The position numbers and the translations under genes are program-made. DNA of 19,531 bases. Source: CAYLNM01 sp964385045 (GTDB taxonomy: Bacteria; Planctomycetota; Phycisphaerae; Phycisphaerales; SM1A02). Shown in pieces: positions 6,311-13,384 of this stretch. The notes beneath the pieces were generated by a model. The model did no database searches. It was not told the origin of the DNA and worked only from the letters and a program-made list of their open reading frames with translations. The DNA lies in the NCBI GenBank assembly GCA_964385045.1, contig CAYLNM010000080.1, positions 1 through 19,531 on the forward strand, in the 5' to 3' direction. Numbering within the stretch: the stretch's first letter is position 1; each line of letters opens with the position of its first letter.

Positions 6311-7411
6311 ATGGCCCTCTCTCCCCTTCGTCGCCGTGCCGCCGTCGTCCTGACCGCGACCATGGCCCTCGCCACCTCGACCACCGCCCTTGCCCAGTCC
6401 GACGACTGGAAGGAGGGCTGGATCCTCGACGACCTCGCCAAGGCCCAAGAAGCCGCCAAGGAGCAGGGCAAGGACCTGCTCATCGACTTCACCGGCAGCG
6501 ACTGGTGCGTCTGGTGCAAGCGGCTGGACCAGGAGGTCTTCTCGCAGTCGCAGTTCAAGGCCGAGGCGCCGAAGGACTTCGTCCTCGTCGCCCTCGACTT
6601 CCCGTCGCCCGACGGCCGGGAGCAGACCGACGCGGTGAAGGCCGCCAACCAGGAGGCGGCCCAGGAGTACGCCATCCAGGGCTACCCGACGATCATCCTC
6701 GCCGAGCCGTCCGGCGAGCCGTACGCCCGCACCGGCTACCGGCCCGACGGCGCCGGCCCGTACCTCGAGCACCTCGACCAGCTCCAGACCGGCAAGGACC
6801 GGCGCGACGAGCTGATGTCGCAGGCCAAGGACGCCGAGGGCGTCGCCAAGGCCCGGCTGCTCGACCAGGCGCTCTCGATCGAGAACGTGATGGTCCCGGA
6901 CCGCGAGAAGCTCATGGAGCAGATCGTGGCCCTCGACGCCGAGAACGAGGCCGGGCTGAAGGCGAAGTACGAGTCGCAGCTCGCCGATGCCCGCGTCCGC
7001 GCGACCCTCGCCGAGGCCGGGGCCGCGGTCGAGGCCGAGGACTACGCCCGCGCGGCCGAGATCCTCGATGGCATCCAGCATCTCGACAAGGCGAGCGACG
7101 AGGTCCGGGCCGAGGTCGCGATGACCAGCGTCAGCGTCCTCTACTTCCAGCGGAAGTACGACGAGATGGCCGCCAAGGTCGCCGAGCTCATGAAGAACGA
7201 CGACCTGCCGGTCGACATGCGTCAGCAGCTCTCGATGGCCCGCCTCGAGGCCGCGATCGAGAAGAACGACATGGAGATGGCCGAGCGGATCATGGACGAG
7301 ACCATCGCCCTCGATCCCAACGGCCAGATGGGCATGATGCTCGCGCAGCAGCGGGAGCAGATCATGGCCACCGTCAAGGCCCGCATGGAGCAGGCCCAGC
7401 CGGGCGGCTGA
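6311..7411 (+). CDS. Secreted thioredoxin-fold protein, WCVWC active site
   Basis: This 366-residue protein has a classic signal peptide with a likely cleavage after ALA-Q near residue 29. The thioredoxin-like domain spans about 35-150, with C66/C69 in WCVWC, the FTGSDW lead-in and a cis-proline at P126 (GYPT). Residues about 170-366 are helical, Glu/Ala/Lys-rich, and could be TPR-like repeats. It is clearly paralogous to the preceding gene: both share GWILDD, hxFTGSxWC, VLVALDFP and ARTGYRP. It lacks the N-terminal repeat and acidic linker of that protein. Start ATG 6311 is supported by GGAG at 6301-6304. A strong hairpin follows its stop. The role is probably thiol-disulfide exchange on exported proteins; the specific partner cannot be read from sequence. 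Confidence 0.92.
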   Translation: MALSPLRRRAAVVLTATMALATSTTALAQSDDWKEGWILDDLAKAQEAAKEQGKDLLIDFTGSDWCVWCKRLDQEVFSQSQFKAEAPKDFVLVALDFPSPDGREQTDAVKAANQEAAQEYAIQGYPTIILAEPSGEPYARTGYRPDGAGPYLEHLDQLQTGKDRRDELMSQAKDAEGVAKARLLDQALSIENVMVPDREKLMEQIVALDAENEAGLKAKYESQLADARVRATLAEAGAAVEAEDYARAAEILDGIQHLDKASDEVRAEVAMTSVSVLYFQRKYDEMAAKVAELMKNDDLPVDMRQQLSMARLEAAIEKNDMEMAERIMDETIALDPNGQMGMMLAQQREQIMATVKARMEQAQPGG

Positions 7412-7459
7412 CTCCGACCGGCCAGCGGCGCGATCGTCCACGGTCGCGCATCGAACCAC

Positions 7460-7497
7460 CCGCGGGGGCGGGCGCCGCACGGTGCCCGCCCCCGCGG
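7460..7497 (+). terminator. Rho-independent-type terminator after the thioredoxin-like genes
   Basis: CCGCGGGGGCGGGC (7460-7473) pairs perfectly with 7484-7497 over 14 bp; the loop can pair further. A short T run (7502-7504) follows. It sits 49 bp after the stop at 7411. Confidence 0.75.
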
Positions 7498-7573
7498 TGC
7501 GTTTCGGGGAGGGGGCGGTCAGCCCGAGCGGCCGGAGGCGGGGGGTGGGAGGAGCCGGCGGGCCGACGCGCAC

Positions 7574-7579
7574 TATCGT
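7574..7579 (+). promoter_or_regulatory. Candidate -10 hexamer TATCGT upstream of the aldo/keto reductase
   Basis: TATCGT followed by GC lies 114 bp before the GTG start. The same eight bases occur just upstream of the FAD/Fe-S oxidoreductase start at 13370. No -35 is recognisable. Confidence 0.3.
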
Positions 7580-7650
7580 GCGATCACGATCGGCGGGAAG
7601 GCCCCGGCGCCCGCCGCGGGCGCGGCCGACGCGGCCGGCCCGGACCGTCG

Positions 7651-7670
7651 CCCGCTCACGCCCGCTCACG
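7651..7670. repeat. Two perfect 10-bp tandem copies of CCCGCTCACG
   Basis: The two copies are directly adjacent and end 17 bp before the GTG start of the aldo/keto reductase, in its likely leader. Confidence 0.7.
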
Positions 7671-7687
7671 CCCGTGGAGTCCCACCC

Positions 7688-8782
7688 GTGCCCCTCGATC
7701 ACTACGTCTCGCTCGGCCGCTCCGGCCTTCGCGTCAGTCCGCTCTGCCTCGGCACCATGACCTTCGGCGAGGAGTGGGGCTGGGGTGCGTCGGTCGAGGA
7801 CTCGCGCGAGCTGCTCGCGGCCTATCTCGACCGCGGCGGCAACTTCCTCGACACCGCCAACATCTACACCAAGGGCCACAGCGAGGCGATCATCGGCGAC
7901 GCGTTCGCGAAGGGCGGCCCGCTCGCCGGCCGCCGCGACTCGGTCGTCATCGCGACGAAGTTCATGGGCAACATGCACCGCGGCGACCCCAACGGCGGCG
8001 GGGCGGGACGGAAGGCGGTCATCCGGGCGTGCGAGGACTCGCTGCGGCGGCTGCGGACGGACCACATCGACCTCTACTGGGCCCACTTCTGGGATCGGGC
8101 GACGCCGATCGAGGAGCTGATGCAGACCCTCGACGACCTCGTGCGACAGGGCAAGGTGCGGTACGTGGGCTTCAGCGACCACCCGGCGTGGATCTGCGTG
8201 CAGGCCCAGTACGAGGCGCGGCTCCGCGGCTGGACGCCGCTGATCGCCCTGCAGATCGAGTACAGCCTGCTGCAGCGGACGGTCGAGGCCGACCTGATGC
8301 CGATGGCCCGGGAGATGGGCCTCGGCGTGACGCCGTGGAGCCCGCTGCGGGCCGGCATCCTGACCGGCAAGTACCGGCGCGACTCGCGGCCCGAGGTCGG
8401 GACGACCCGCGTGGCCGAGAACAGCAAGTTCCTCAACGAGCACACCTACGCGATCGTCGACCTGCTGGTCGAGATCGCCGAGGCCCACGGCTGCTCGCCG
8501 GCCCAGGTCGCCCTCGCGTGGGTGCAGGGCCGGCCGGGCGTCACGAGCACGATCATCGGCGTGCGGTCGATGACCCACCTCGAGGACAACCTCGGGGCGC
8601 TGGACGTGACGCTCACGGACGACGACGTCGCGCGGCTCGACGAGCTGACGAAGCCCTCGCTGCCGTTCCCGTGCGACTTCCTCGACGGGGTGCGGACCGC
8701 GATCCAGCACGGGGCGACGATCGACGGCGAGTCGCGCGACCCGTGGCCGCTGGGGCCGGAGGGCGACGGCGATCGTTGGTGA
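7688..8782 (+). CDS. Aldo/keto reductase
   Basis: This 364-residue protein is an NADPH-dependent aldo/keto reductase of the YajO/Tas-like subgroup. The catalytic tetrad is visible as D55 and Y60 (FLDTANIY), K91 (IATKF) and H133 (YWAHFWD). The sequence RSGLRVSPLCLGTMTFG near the N-terminus and the later SPLRAGILTGKY and cofactor-binding IIGVRSMTHLEDN blocks are typical. It reduces aldehydes or ketones in the cytoplasm; the physiological substrate is unknown. The start is GTG 7688, placed by family alignment (first strand LGRSGL) and by GGAG at 7676-7679 eight bases upstream. It is transcribed alone, between the thioredoxin terminator and a convergent PEP-CTERM gene. Confidence 0.95.
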   Translation: MPLDHYVSLGRSGLRVSPLCLGTMTFGEEWGWGASVEDSRELLAAYLDRGGNFLDTANIYTKGHSEAIIGDAFAKGGPLAGRRDSVVIATKFMGNMHRGDPNGGGAGRKAVIRACEDSLRRLRTDHIDLYWAHFWDRATPIEELMQTLDDLVRQGKVRYVGFSDHPAWICVQAQYEARLRGWTPLIALQIEYSLLQRTVEADLMPMAREMGLGVTPWSPLRAGILTGKYRRDSRPEVGTTRVAENSKFLNEHTYAIVDLLVEIAEAHGCSPAQVALAWVQGRPGVTSTIIGVRSMTHLEDNLGALDVTLTDDDVARLDELTKPSLPFPCDFLDGVRTAIQHGATIDGESRDPWPLGPEGDGDRW

Positions 8783-8831
8783 GGGCTGGGGTCGGATCGC
8801 CGGCGCCCGGTCGAGCGCACTGCGCACGAGA

Positions 8832-8861
8832 AAGGCCCCCGGACCGGCGTCCGGGGGCCTT
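8832..8861. terminator. Bidirectional terminator between convergent genes
   Basis: AAGGCCCCCGGAC (8832-8844) pairs perfectly with 8849-8861 across a CGGC loop: a 13-bp stem. It is bordered by A residues on the left, giving a TTT run for minus-strand transcripts and TT for plus-strand ones. It lies between the stops at 8782 and 8902. Confidence 0.85.
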
Positions 8862-8901
8862 CGTCGTGTGCTTCATGCCCGTCGCGAGACCGACGGCGAC
8901 G

Positions 8902-9681
8902 TCAGCTCGAGCGGAACCGGCGACGCATGACGGCGACGCCCGCGAGACCCGCCAGGCCGGCGAAGGCGGCGGGGGGGAGCGGGACGACGTTCACGATCAT
9001 GCCGGCGGAGGTCACAACGTCGCCGTCGATCTCGTAGACCTCGACCATCACGCGGTACTCGCCCGCCGCGAAGACGTCGATGTCCGCATAGTTCGCCGAC
9101 TGATCGACGGAGATGAACTCCGAGAAGCCGAAGGACGAGGGGCCGACCGCACCATCGACGAAGCCCGCCGGGAAGCCGGCCGGGTCGTACCAGTTGAAGC
9201 CCATGCTCTGGCTGTCACCGATGGACGTGTCGGCGAAGAGCCCGGTGTACTCGAGGATGTACCAGTCCTCGTCCGCGACCGGACCGGCCGTGGGATCGAA
9301 GTCGAGCTTCACGCGCACGCCGTAGTCCCCGGGGGCCGCGCTGCCGAAGTCGATGGCCCAGAGATAGCTCCACCGCGTCGCTCCCGAGCCGGTCGTGTCC
9401 GGTCCGAGGCCGGGCAGGACGTCGTAGACGCCGAACCCCCCGGACATGGACGCCGGGCCCCAGTCGCCGGCGAAGCGGTCGTGCGACTTCAGGCCGAGCG
9501 AGATGCCGGAGCCGGAGCTCAGGACCATGTTGTCGTTGGAGATGCCGCTGCCCACGTAGCCGTCGAGAACGCCACCGGGCGTGCCGGCCGGGGCGAAGTG
9601 ACCGATCGAGCTCGCCGAGGCCGGAGCGGCCGCCAAGGCGAGCGCGGCCACCGCCGCACCCGCGAGAACTCGCGTCTTCAT
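8902..9681 (-). CDS. Secreted PEP-CTERM protein
   Basis: This 259-residue protein starts at ATG 9681, with GGGAG ten bases upstream, and has a signal peptide ending near residues 23-24 (PASAS). The C-terminus is a PEP-CTERM-type sorting signal: VPLPPA at 233-238, a hydrophobic Ala/Gly/Leu segment, then RRRFR. In this arrangement the tail is recognised by an exosortase and the protein is carried to the cell surface or matrix. VPLP in place of VPEP is a common planctomycete variant. The middle is rich in Gly, Asp, Ser and aromatic residues, with strands such as YGVRVKLDFD and EYRVMVEVYEIDG, suggesting a beta-sandwich. There is no catalytic motif. No exosortase gene is in the window. It shares a terminator with the aldo/keto reductase. 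Confidence 0.9.
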   Translation of the reverse strand: MKTRVLAGAAVAALALAAAPASASSIGHFAPAGTPGGVLDGYVGSGISNDNMVLSSGSGISLGLKSHDRFAGDWGPASMSGGFGVYDVLPGLGPDTTGSGATRWSYLWAIDFGSAAPGDYGVRVKLDFDPTAGPVADEDWYILEYTGLFADTSIGDSQSMGFNWYDPAGFPAGFVDGAVGPSSFGFSEFISVDQSANYADIDVFAAGEYRVMVEVYEIDGDVVTSAGMIVNVVPLPPAAFAGLAGLAGVAVMRRRFRSS

Positions 9682-10064
9682 CTTGTCTGAACTCCCTGCT
9701 TCTGGCCGGGACCCCGCGGCATGTGCCCCCGGACGCCCGGTGTGCGAATGTCCTGAGCGTTGATCGCGCGTCACCTCCTCCGACGACGCGCACTCAGTGG
9801 GAGAGAGGGTAGTCCATGCGTGCGCATCCCTCCAGAGGTGATCTCGATGTGCGCATGAGTTCTCGGAGAGGGCGTCACACTGGGCCAACGGGCGAAGTAC
9901 GGCAACGACGCATCACATCCGCCAGCCCCCGCGCCTCGGCCGAGCCGCGCGGTATCCTCCTGCCCCCGATGAAGATGCGGTGGGGGTCCCAGGCCGCCCT
10001 GCCCCTGTCCTGCCCCGCCGCCCCGCGTCCCGACCACCGACCACCGACGTCCGATCGCCCGCCG
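9682..10064. other. 383-bp divergent intergenic region
   Basis: No gene was found between the PEP-CTERM gene and queD. It holds a TACCCT hexamer on the minus strand (9806-9811), two TGCGCA palindromes at 9821-9826 and 9850-9855 within larger ATGnnTGCGCAT-like contexts, and a plus-strand TATCCT at 9953-9958. All are weak promoter or operator candidates. Confidence 0.4.
9953..9958 (+). promoter_or_regulatory. Candidate -10 hexamer TATCCT for the queD cluster
   Basis: TATCCT lies 10 nt before an in-frame ATG at 9969 and 106 nt before the preferred queD start at 10065. No -35 is recognisable. Confidence 0.25.
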
Positions 10065-10502
10065 ATGGAGATCTTCCGCGAGTTCACGTTCGACGCCGCC
10101 CACCGGCTGGACCACCTGCCGGCGGGGCACAAGTGCGCCCGGATCCACGGGCACACCTACCGGCTGAAGGTGTTCCTGGGCGGGCCGATCGACCCGGTGG
10201 TGGGCTGGATCGTCGACTTCGCGGAGGTGAAGCGGATCGTCACCGACGTCCTCGACCCGCTCGATCACCACCTGCTCAACGACGTCCCCGGCCTCGAGCA
10301 GCCGACCACCGAGCGGATCATCGCCTGGCTGTGGGACCGGCTGCGGCCGCGGCTGCCGCAGCTGGCCCGGCTCGAGCTGTGGGAGAACGCCACCAGCGGG
10401 GCGGTGTACGCGGGCGAGCCGATCGAGGTCGCCCCGGCGCCGCGGTCCTCCGCTGCCTTCGCCGCCGCCGACGCCGCGTCCCCGCCGGACGCCGCTCGGT
10501 GA
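10065..10502 (+). CDS. queD: 6-carboxy-5,6,7,8-tetrahydropterin synthase
   Basis: QueD converts 7,8-dihydroneopterin triphosphate to 6-carboxytetrahydropterin in the queuosine (7-deazaguanine tRNA) pathway. Zinc ligands H13, H28 and H30 (AAHRL, IHGHTY) and catalytic C24 are all present. GWIVDFAEVK, LDHHLLND and the closing LELWENATSG match the E. coli type closely. The core is about 120 residues; a further 25-residue Ala/Pro-rich tail is extra. ATG 10065 is chosen because it aligns with the first strand of the family. An in-frame ATG at 9969 would add 32 residues of low-complexity sequence. No clear Shine-Dalgarno precedes either. The stop overlaps the next gene's GTG by four bases. No other queuosine genes are in the window. 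Confidence 0.94.
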   Translation: MEIFREFTFDAAHRLDHLPAGHKCARIHGHTYRLKVFLGGPIDPVVGWIVDFAEVKRIVTDVLDPLDHHLLNDVPGLEQPTTERIIAWLWDRLRPRLPQLARLELWENATSGAVYAGEPIEVAPAPRSSAAFAAADAASPPDAAR

Positions 10503-11920
10503 GCGCCGGCGAACGCGGCGGGGCCCGGCTCGACTCGGGCCCGCCCCCGGACCGCGTGGACGTCGCCGTCGTCGGAGCCGGGGCCGCTGGACTCATGGCC
10601 GCGATCTTCGCCGGCCGGGCCGCCCGCGAACGCGGGGCGGACCTCCGCATCGTCGCCCTCGACGGCGCGAAGCGGCTCGGGGCCAAGATCCTGGTCGCGG
10701 GCGGCGGCCGCTGCAACGTCACGCACCACGCGGTCGAGGCCTCGGCCTACGCCGGCGGCTCCCGCACCGCGATCCGCCGCGTCCTGCGCCGGTTCGACGT
10801 GCCGGAGACGGTCGCGTTCTTCGCCGAGCTCGGCGTGCAGCTGAAGCGCGAGGACACCGGCAAGCTCTTCCCGACCACCGACCGCGCCCGCACCGTGCTC
10901 GACGCCCTGCTGCGGGCGACCGCCGAGGCCGGCGCCACGATCCACCATCCGTGGCGGGTGGACGCGGTGGAGGCGGTCGAAGGCGACGGCGACGCCGGCG
11001 GCTTCCTCGTGCGGCCCGAGGGCGGCGGCGAGCCGATCCACGCCCGCCGCGTCATCCTCGCCACCGGCGGCCGGAGCCTGCCCAAGTCCGGCTCGGACGG
11101 TCACGGCCACGCGATCGTCCGCTCGCTGGGCCACGCGATCACGGACCGCGTCTTCCCGTCGCTCGTGCCGCTGCGGCTCGCCGAGGGGCATCCGCTGCTC
11201 GAGCTCTCGGGCATCGCGGTGCCGGCCGCGGTCGAGGTCCGGCGACCCACCGGCAAGCGGATCGTCCGCTTCGAGAACGACCTGCTCTGCACGCACTTCG
11301 GCCTCTCGGGCCCCGCCGCCCTCGACGCCAGCCGCTGGTGGATCGACGCGTTCATGGACGACCGCGACGCCCGGCTCGTCGTCGACTGGCTGCCCGCCGT
11401 CCCGGAGCCCGCGCTCGACGCCGAGCTCGTCGCCCCCGGCCCGGGCACCGTGGGCGGCCTGCTCCGCGAGCGGCTGCCCGAGCGGCTCGCCCGCACGCTC
11501 TGCGACGTCGCCGGCGTCGATCCCGCCACCCGCCGCGGCCAGCTGCGGCGGGATCGCCGCCGCGCCCTCGTCGCCGCCCTCAAGGCCCTCGAGGTCCCCG
11601 TCACCGGCAACCGCGGCTATCTCTTCGCCGAGGTCACCGCGGGGGGGGTGCCGCTGGGCGAGGTGCAGCTGGCGACCATGGAGTCGCGGGTGCGGCCGGG
11701 CCTGCACCTCTGCGGCGAGATCCTCGACGTCGACGGGCGGATCGGCGGCTTCAACTTCCAGTGGGCGTGGGCGAGCGGGCATGTGGCGGGGCGGTCGGCG
11801 GCGGAGGCGCTCGCGGAGGCGGCGACCGCCGCGGCCGCGGGCGGGCCGCCGATCCCCGCGCCGGCCGGCGGCGACGGCGAGAGCGTGCGGCACGGCGCCC
11901 CTGAGGAGACCTCGCCATGA
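10499..11920 (+). CDS. BaiN/HI0933-family FAD-dependent oxidoreductase
   Basis: This 473-residue flavoprotein has the dinucleotide-binding GAGAAG at residues 26-31 and the family signature GGGRCNVT at 68-75. A central ATGGRSLPKSGSDG follows, and the C-terminal block TAGGVPLGEVQ...GEILDVDGRIGGFNFQWAWASG marks the HI0933/BaiN/RdsA group. The family binds FAD and probably NAD(P)H; characterised members reduce varied substrates, so the substrate here is unknown. The start is GTG 10499, which overlaps the queD stop by four bases; GTG 10556, just before the Rossmann strand, is an alternative. About 45 residues at the C-terminus are Ala/Pro/Gly-rich and probably disordered. It is the middle gene of a translationally coupled trio. 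Confidence 0.92.
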   Translation: MSAGERGGARLDSGPPPDRVDVAVVGAGAAGLMAAIFAGRAARERGADLRIVALDGAKRLGAKILVAGGGRCNVTHHAVEASAYAGGSRTAIRRVLRRFDVPETVAFFAELGVQLKREDTGKLFPTTDRARTVLDALLRATAEAGATIHHPWRVDAVEAVEGDGDAGGFLVRPEGGGEPIHARRVILATGGRSLPKSGSDGHGHAIVRSLGHAITDRVFPSLVPLRLAEGHPLLELSGIAVPAAVEVRRPTGKRIVRFENDLLCTHFGLSGPAALDASRWWIDAFMDDRDARLVVDWLPAVPEPALDAELVAPGPGTVGGLLRERLPERLARTLCDVAGVDPATRRGQLRRDRRRALVAALKALEVPVTGNRGYLFAEVTAGGVPLGEVQLATMESRVRPGLHLCGEILDVDGRIGGFNFQWAWASGHVAGRSAAEALAEAATAAAAGGPPIPAPAGGDGESVRHGAPEETSP

Positions 11921-12474
11921 GCACCGCCGACGCAACCGCCACCCCCGCCGCCGCCGCCGCCTCGCCCGACCGCGAGGCCCCGGACGGCACCGGCCGCACC
12001 CGGCCGGTCACCGCCACCTGCCTCGGGTGCATCGCCGGCGAGATGGACCGACTCGAGGCGGCCCACGCCGCCGGCACGCTGCGGGCCCACGGCGGCTGGA
12101 CGCCGGGCCAGGTGCTCTGGCACGTCGGCCGCTTCATGCGGTACGCGCTCGAGGGCTTCCCGTTCCGGGCGCCGCTGCCGATCCGGATGGTCGGCCGGCT
12201 GATGAAGCGGGCGATGCTGTCCGACCGGCCCCTCCCGCGGGGCATCTCGCTGAAGCGCCCGGGCCTCGACCGGCTCCTCCCGCCGGACGACGTGAGCTTC
12301 GAGCAGGGGGCGGCCGAGGTGCGCGAGATCCTCGCGCGGGTCGACGCCGGCGAGCGGTTCACCCACCCGAGCCCGCTCGTCGGCCCGCTCACGCACGAGC
12401 AGTGGGTCACCGTGCACGCCAAGCACTTCGCCCATCACGTGGCGATGCTGTCGTATCCCGGCGCCGGCGACTGA
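11917..12474 (+). CDS. DUF1569/DinB-like protein
   Basis: This 185-residue protein belongs to the DUF1569 branch of the DinB/YfiT-like four-helix bundles, with the conserved GWTPGQVLWHVGRF, SLKRP, PPDDVSFEQGAAE and PSPLVGPLTHEQW blocks. H69 together with H167, H170 and H173 or H174 would form a metal site, as in other DinB-superfamily proteins, many of which are thiol-dependent transferases. The activity here is unknown. Residues 1-28 are an Ala/Thr/Pro-rich extension. ATG 11917 overlaps the preceding stop by four bases and has GAGGAG at 11903-11908, so translation is likely coupled to the flavoprotein. Its stop is 49 bp from the convergent tag gene. Confidence 0.88.
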   Translation: MSTADATATPAAAAASPDREAPDGTGRTRPVTATCLGCIAGEMDRLEAAHAAGTLRAHGGWTPGQVLWHVGRFMRYALEGFPFRAPLPIRMVGRLMKRAMLSDRPLPRGISLKRPGLDRLLPPDDVSFEQGAAEVREILARVDAGERFTHPSPLVGPLTHEQWVTVHAKHFAHHVAMLSYPGAGD

Positions 12475-12505
12475 CGGGGCCGGGCTCGGCGCGGGCCGCC
12501 GTGCA

Positions 12506-12530
12506 GCCCTCAGCCCGCGGCCCTCAGCCC
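12506..12530. repeat. Two 11-bp direct repeats of GCCCTCAGCCC
   Basis: Copies at 12506-12516 and 12520-12530 lie across the tag stop codon (12524-12526) in the short convergent gap. They look like a small tail duplication. Confidence 0.6.
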
Positions 12531-13162
12531 TCGGCCATCGCCGCGCACGCCGCGTGCCGGAAGCAGCCGAGGAGGTGATCGTTGACCATGCCCGTCGCCT
12601 GCATGAACGCGTAGCAGATCGTCGGCCCGCAGAAGCGGAAGCCGGCCCGCTTGAGCTCGCGGGCCATCGCCGCGCTCGCCTCGGTCGCGGTCGGCACCGC
12701 GCCGATCGTCCGCCAGCGGTTGACCCGCGGCCGGCCGTCCACGTGCCGCCACAGGAAGTCGTGGAAGCCGCCGGGGTGCGCGGCCTCGATCTCGAGGAAG
12801 GCTTGTGCGTTGCCGATCGCCGCCTCGATCTTGGCCCGGCTGCGGACGATGCCCGCGTCGCCGAGCAGTCGCCTCACGTCGGTCTCGCCCCAGCGGGCGA
12901 TCCGGGCGGCGTCGAAGCCCTCGAACGCCTCGCGGAAGCGATCGCGCTTGCGGAGGATGACCCACCACGAGAGTCCGGCCTGGAAGCCGTCGAGCACGAG
13001 CTTCTCGAAGAGGGCCCGCGGATCGTGCTCGGGCACGCCCCACTCGCGGTCGTGGTACGCGACGTAGGCGGGCTCGGTGCCGCACCAGGGGCAGCGGTCG
13101 GGGTCGCGGTTGCGCGCGCGGTCGAGCGGGCGATCGGGGGCGGCGGGGGTTCGAGGCGGCAT
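12524..13162 (-). CDS. tag: DNA-3-methyladenine glycosylase I
   Basis: Tag removes 3-methyladenine from alkylated DNA to begin base-excision repair. The 212-residue protein aligns with E. coli Tag after a 20-residue Arg/Pro-rich N-terminal extension. The structural zinc ligands are in place: C24, H37 (AYHDREWG), H196 and C200 (NDHLLGC). Other signatures are LDGFQAGLSWWVIL, DAGIVRSRAKIEAAIGNA and CGPTICYAFMQATGMVNDH. The position equivalent to E. coli E38 is D58. ATG 13162 gives the longest family-consistent frame; a start closer to C24 is possible. It is monocistronic and divergent from the FAD/Fe-S oxidoreductase. Confidence 0.95.
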   Translation of the reverse strand: MPPRTPAAPDRPLDRARNRDPDRCPWCGTEPAYVAYHDREWGVPEHDPRALFEKLVLDGFQAGLSWWVILRKRDRFREAFEGFDAARIARWGETDVRRLLGDAGIVRSRAKIEAAIGNAQAFLEIEAAHPGGFHDFLWRHVDGRPRVNRWRTIGAVPTATEASAAMARELKRAGFRFCGPTICYAFMQATGMVNDHLLGCFRHAACAAMAEG

Positions 13163-13369
13163 GAGCGACTCCGGCGGGGGTCGGCGTCCGGGCAGGGTGC
13201 CACGCGAGCTTCATGATGCCGCAGCGGCGGGCCGCACGCCCGCGGCGGCGGATGAGCCACCCGCCGCCGCGGTGCAGCGGTCCGTCACGCGCCCGGGCCG
13301 ACGCGGCGGAACGATCCCCGGTCCACGGCGGCGGGCCGCACGCCGGGATCGCCGCCGACGTCGGGCCCC

Positions 13370-13375
13370 TATCGT
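13370..13375 (+). promoter_or_regulatory. Candidate -10 hexamer TATCGT just before a start codon
   Basis: TATCGT ends 9 nt before ATG 13385, and no Shine-Dalgarno lies between. This spacing would make the transcript nearly or fully leaderless. The same TATCGTGC occurs at 7574. Confidence 0.4.
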
Positions 13376-13384
13376 GCCGGTCCG

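Noticed and set aside
6254..8827. An 857-codon open frame on the minus strand
   Set aside because: It is antisense to two genes with clear catalytic motifs and shows the Leu/His/Asp-rich composition of a reverse-complement shadow.
6157..9690. A 1177-codon open frame on the plus strand
   Set aside because: It overlaps the second thioredoxin-like gene and the aldo/keto reductase in another frame and is antisense to the PEP-CTERM gene. It has no recognisable motif.
10265..11935. A 556-codon open frame on the minus strand
   Set aside because: It is antisense to queD and the BaiN-type flavoprotein and contains no domain signature.
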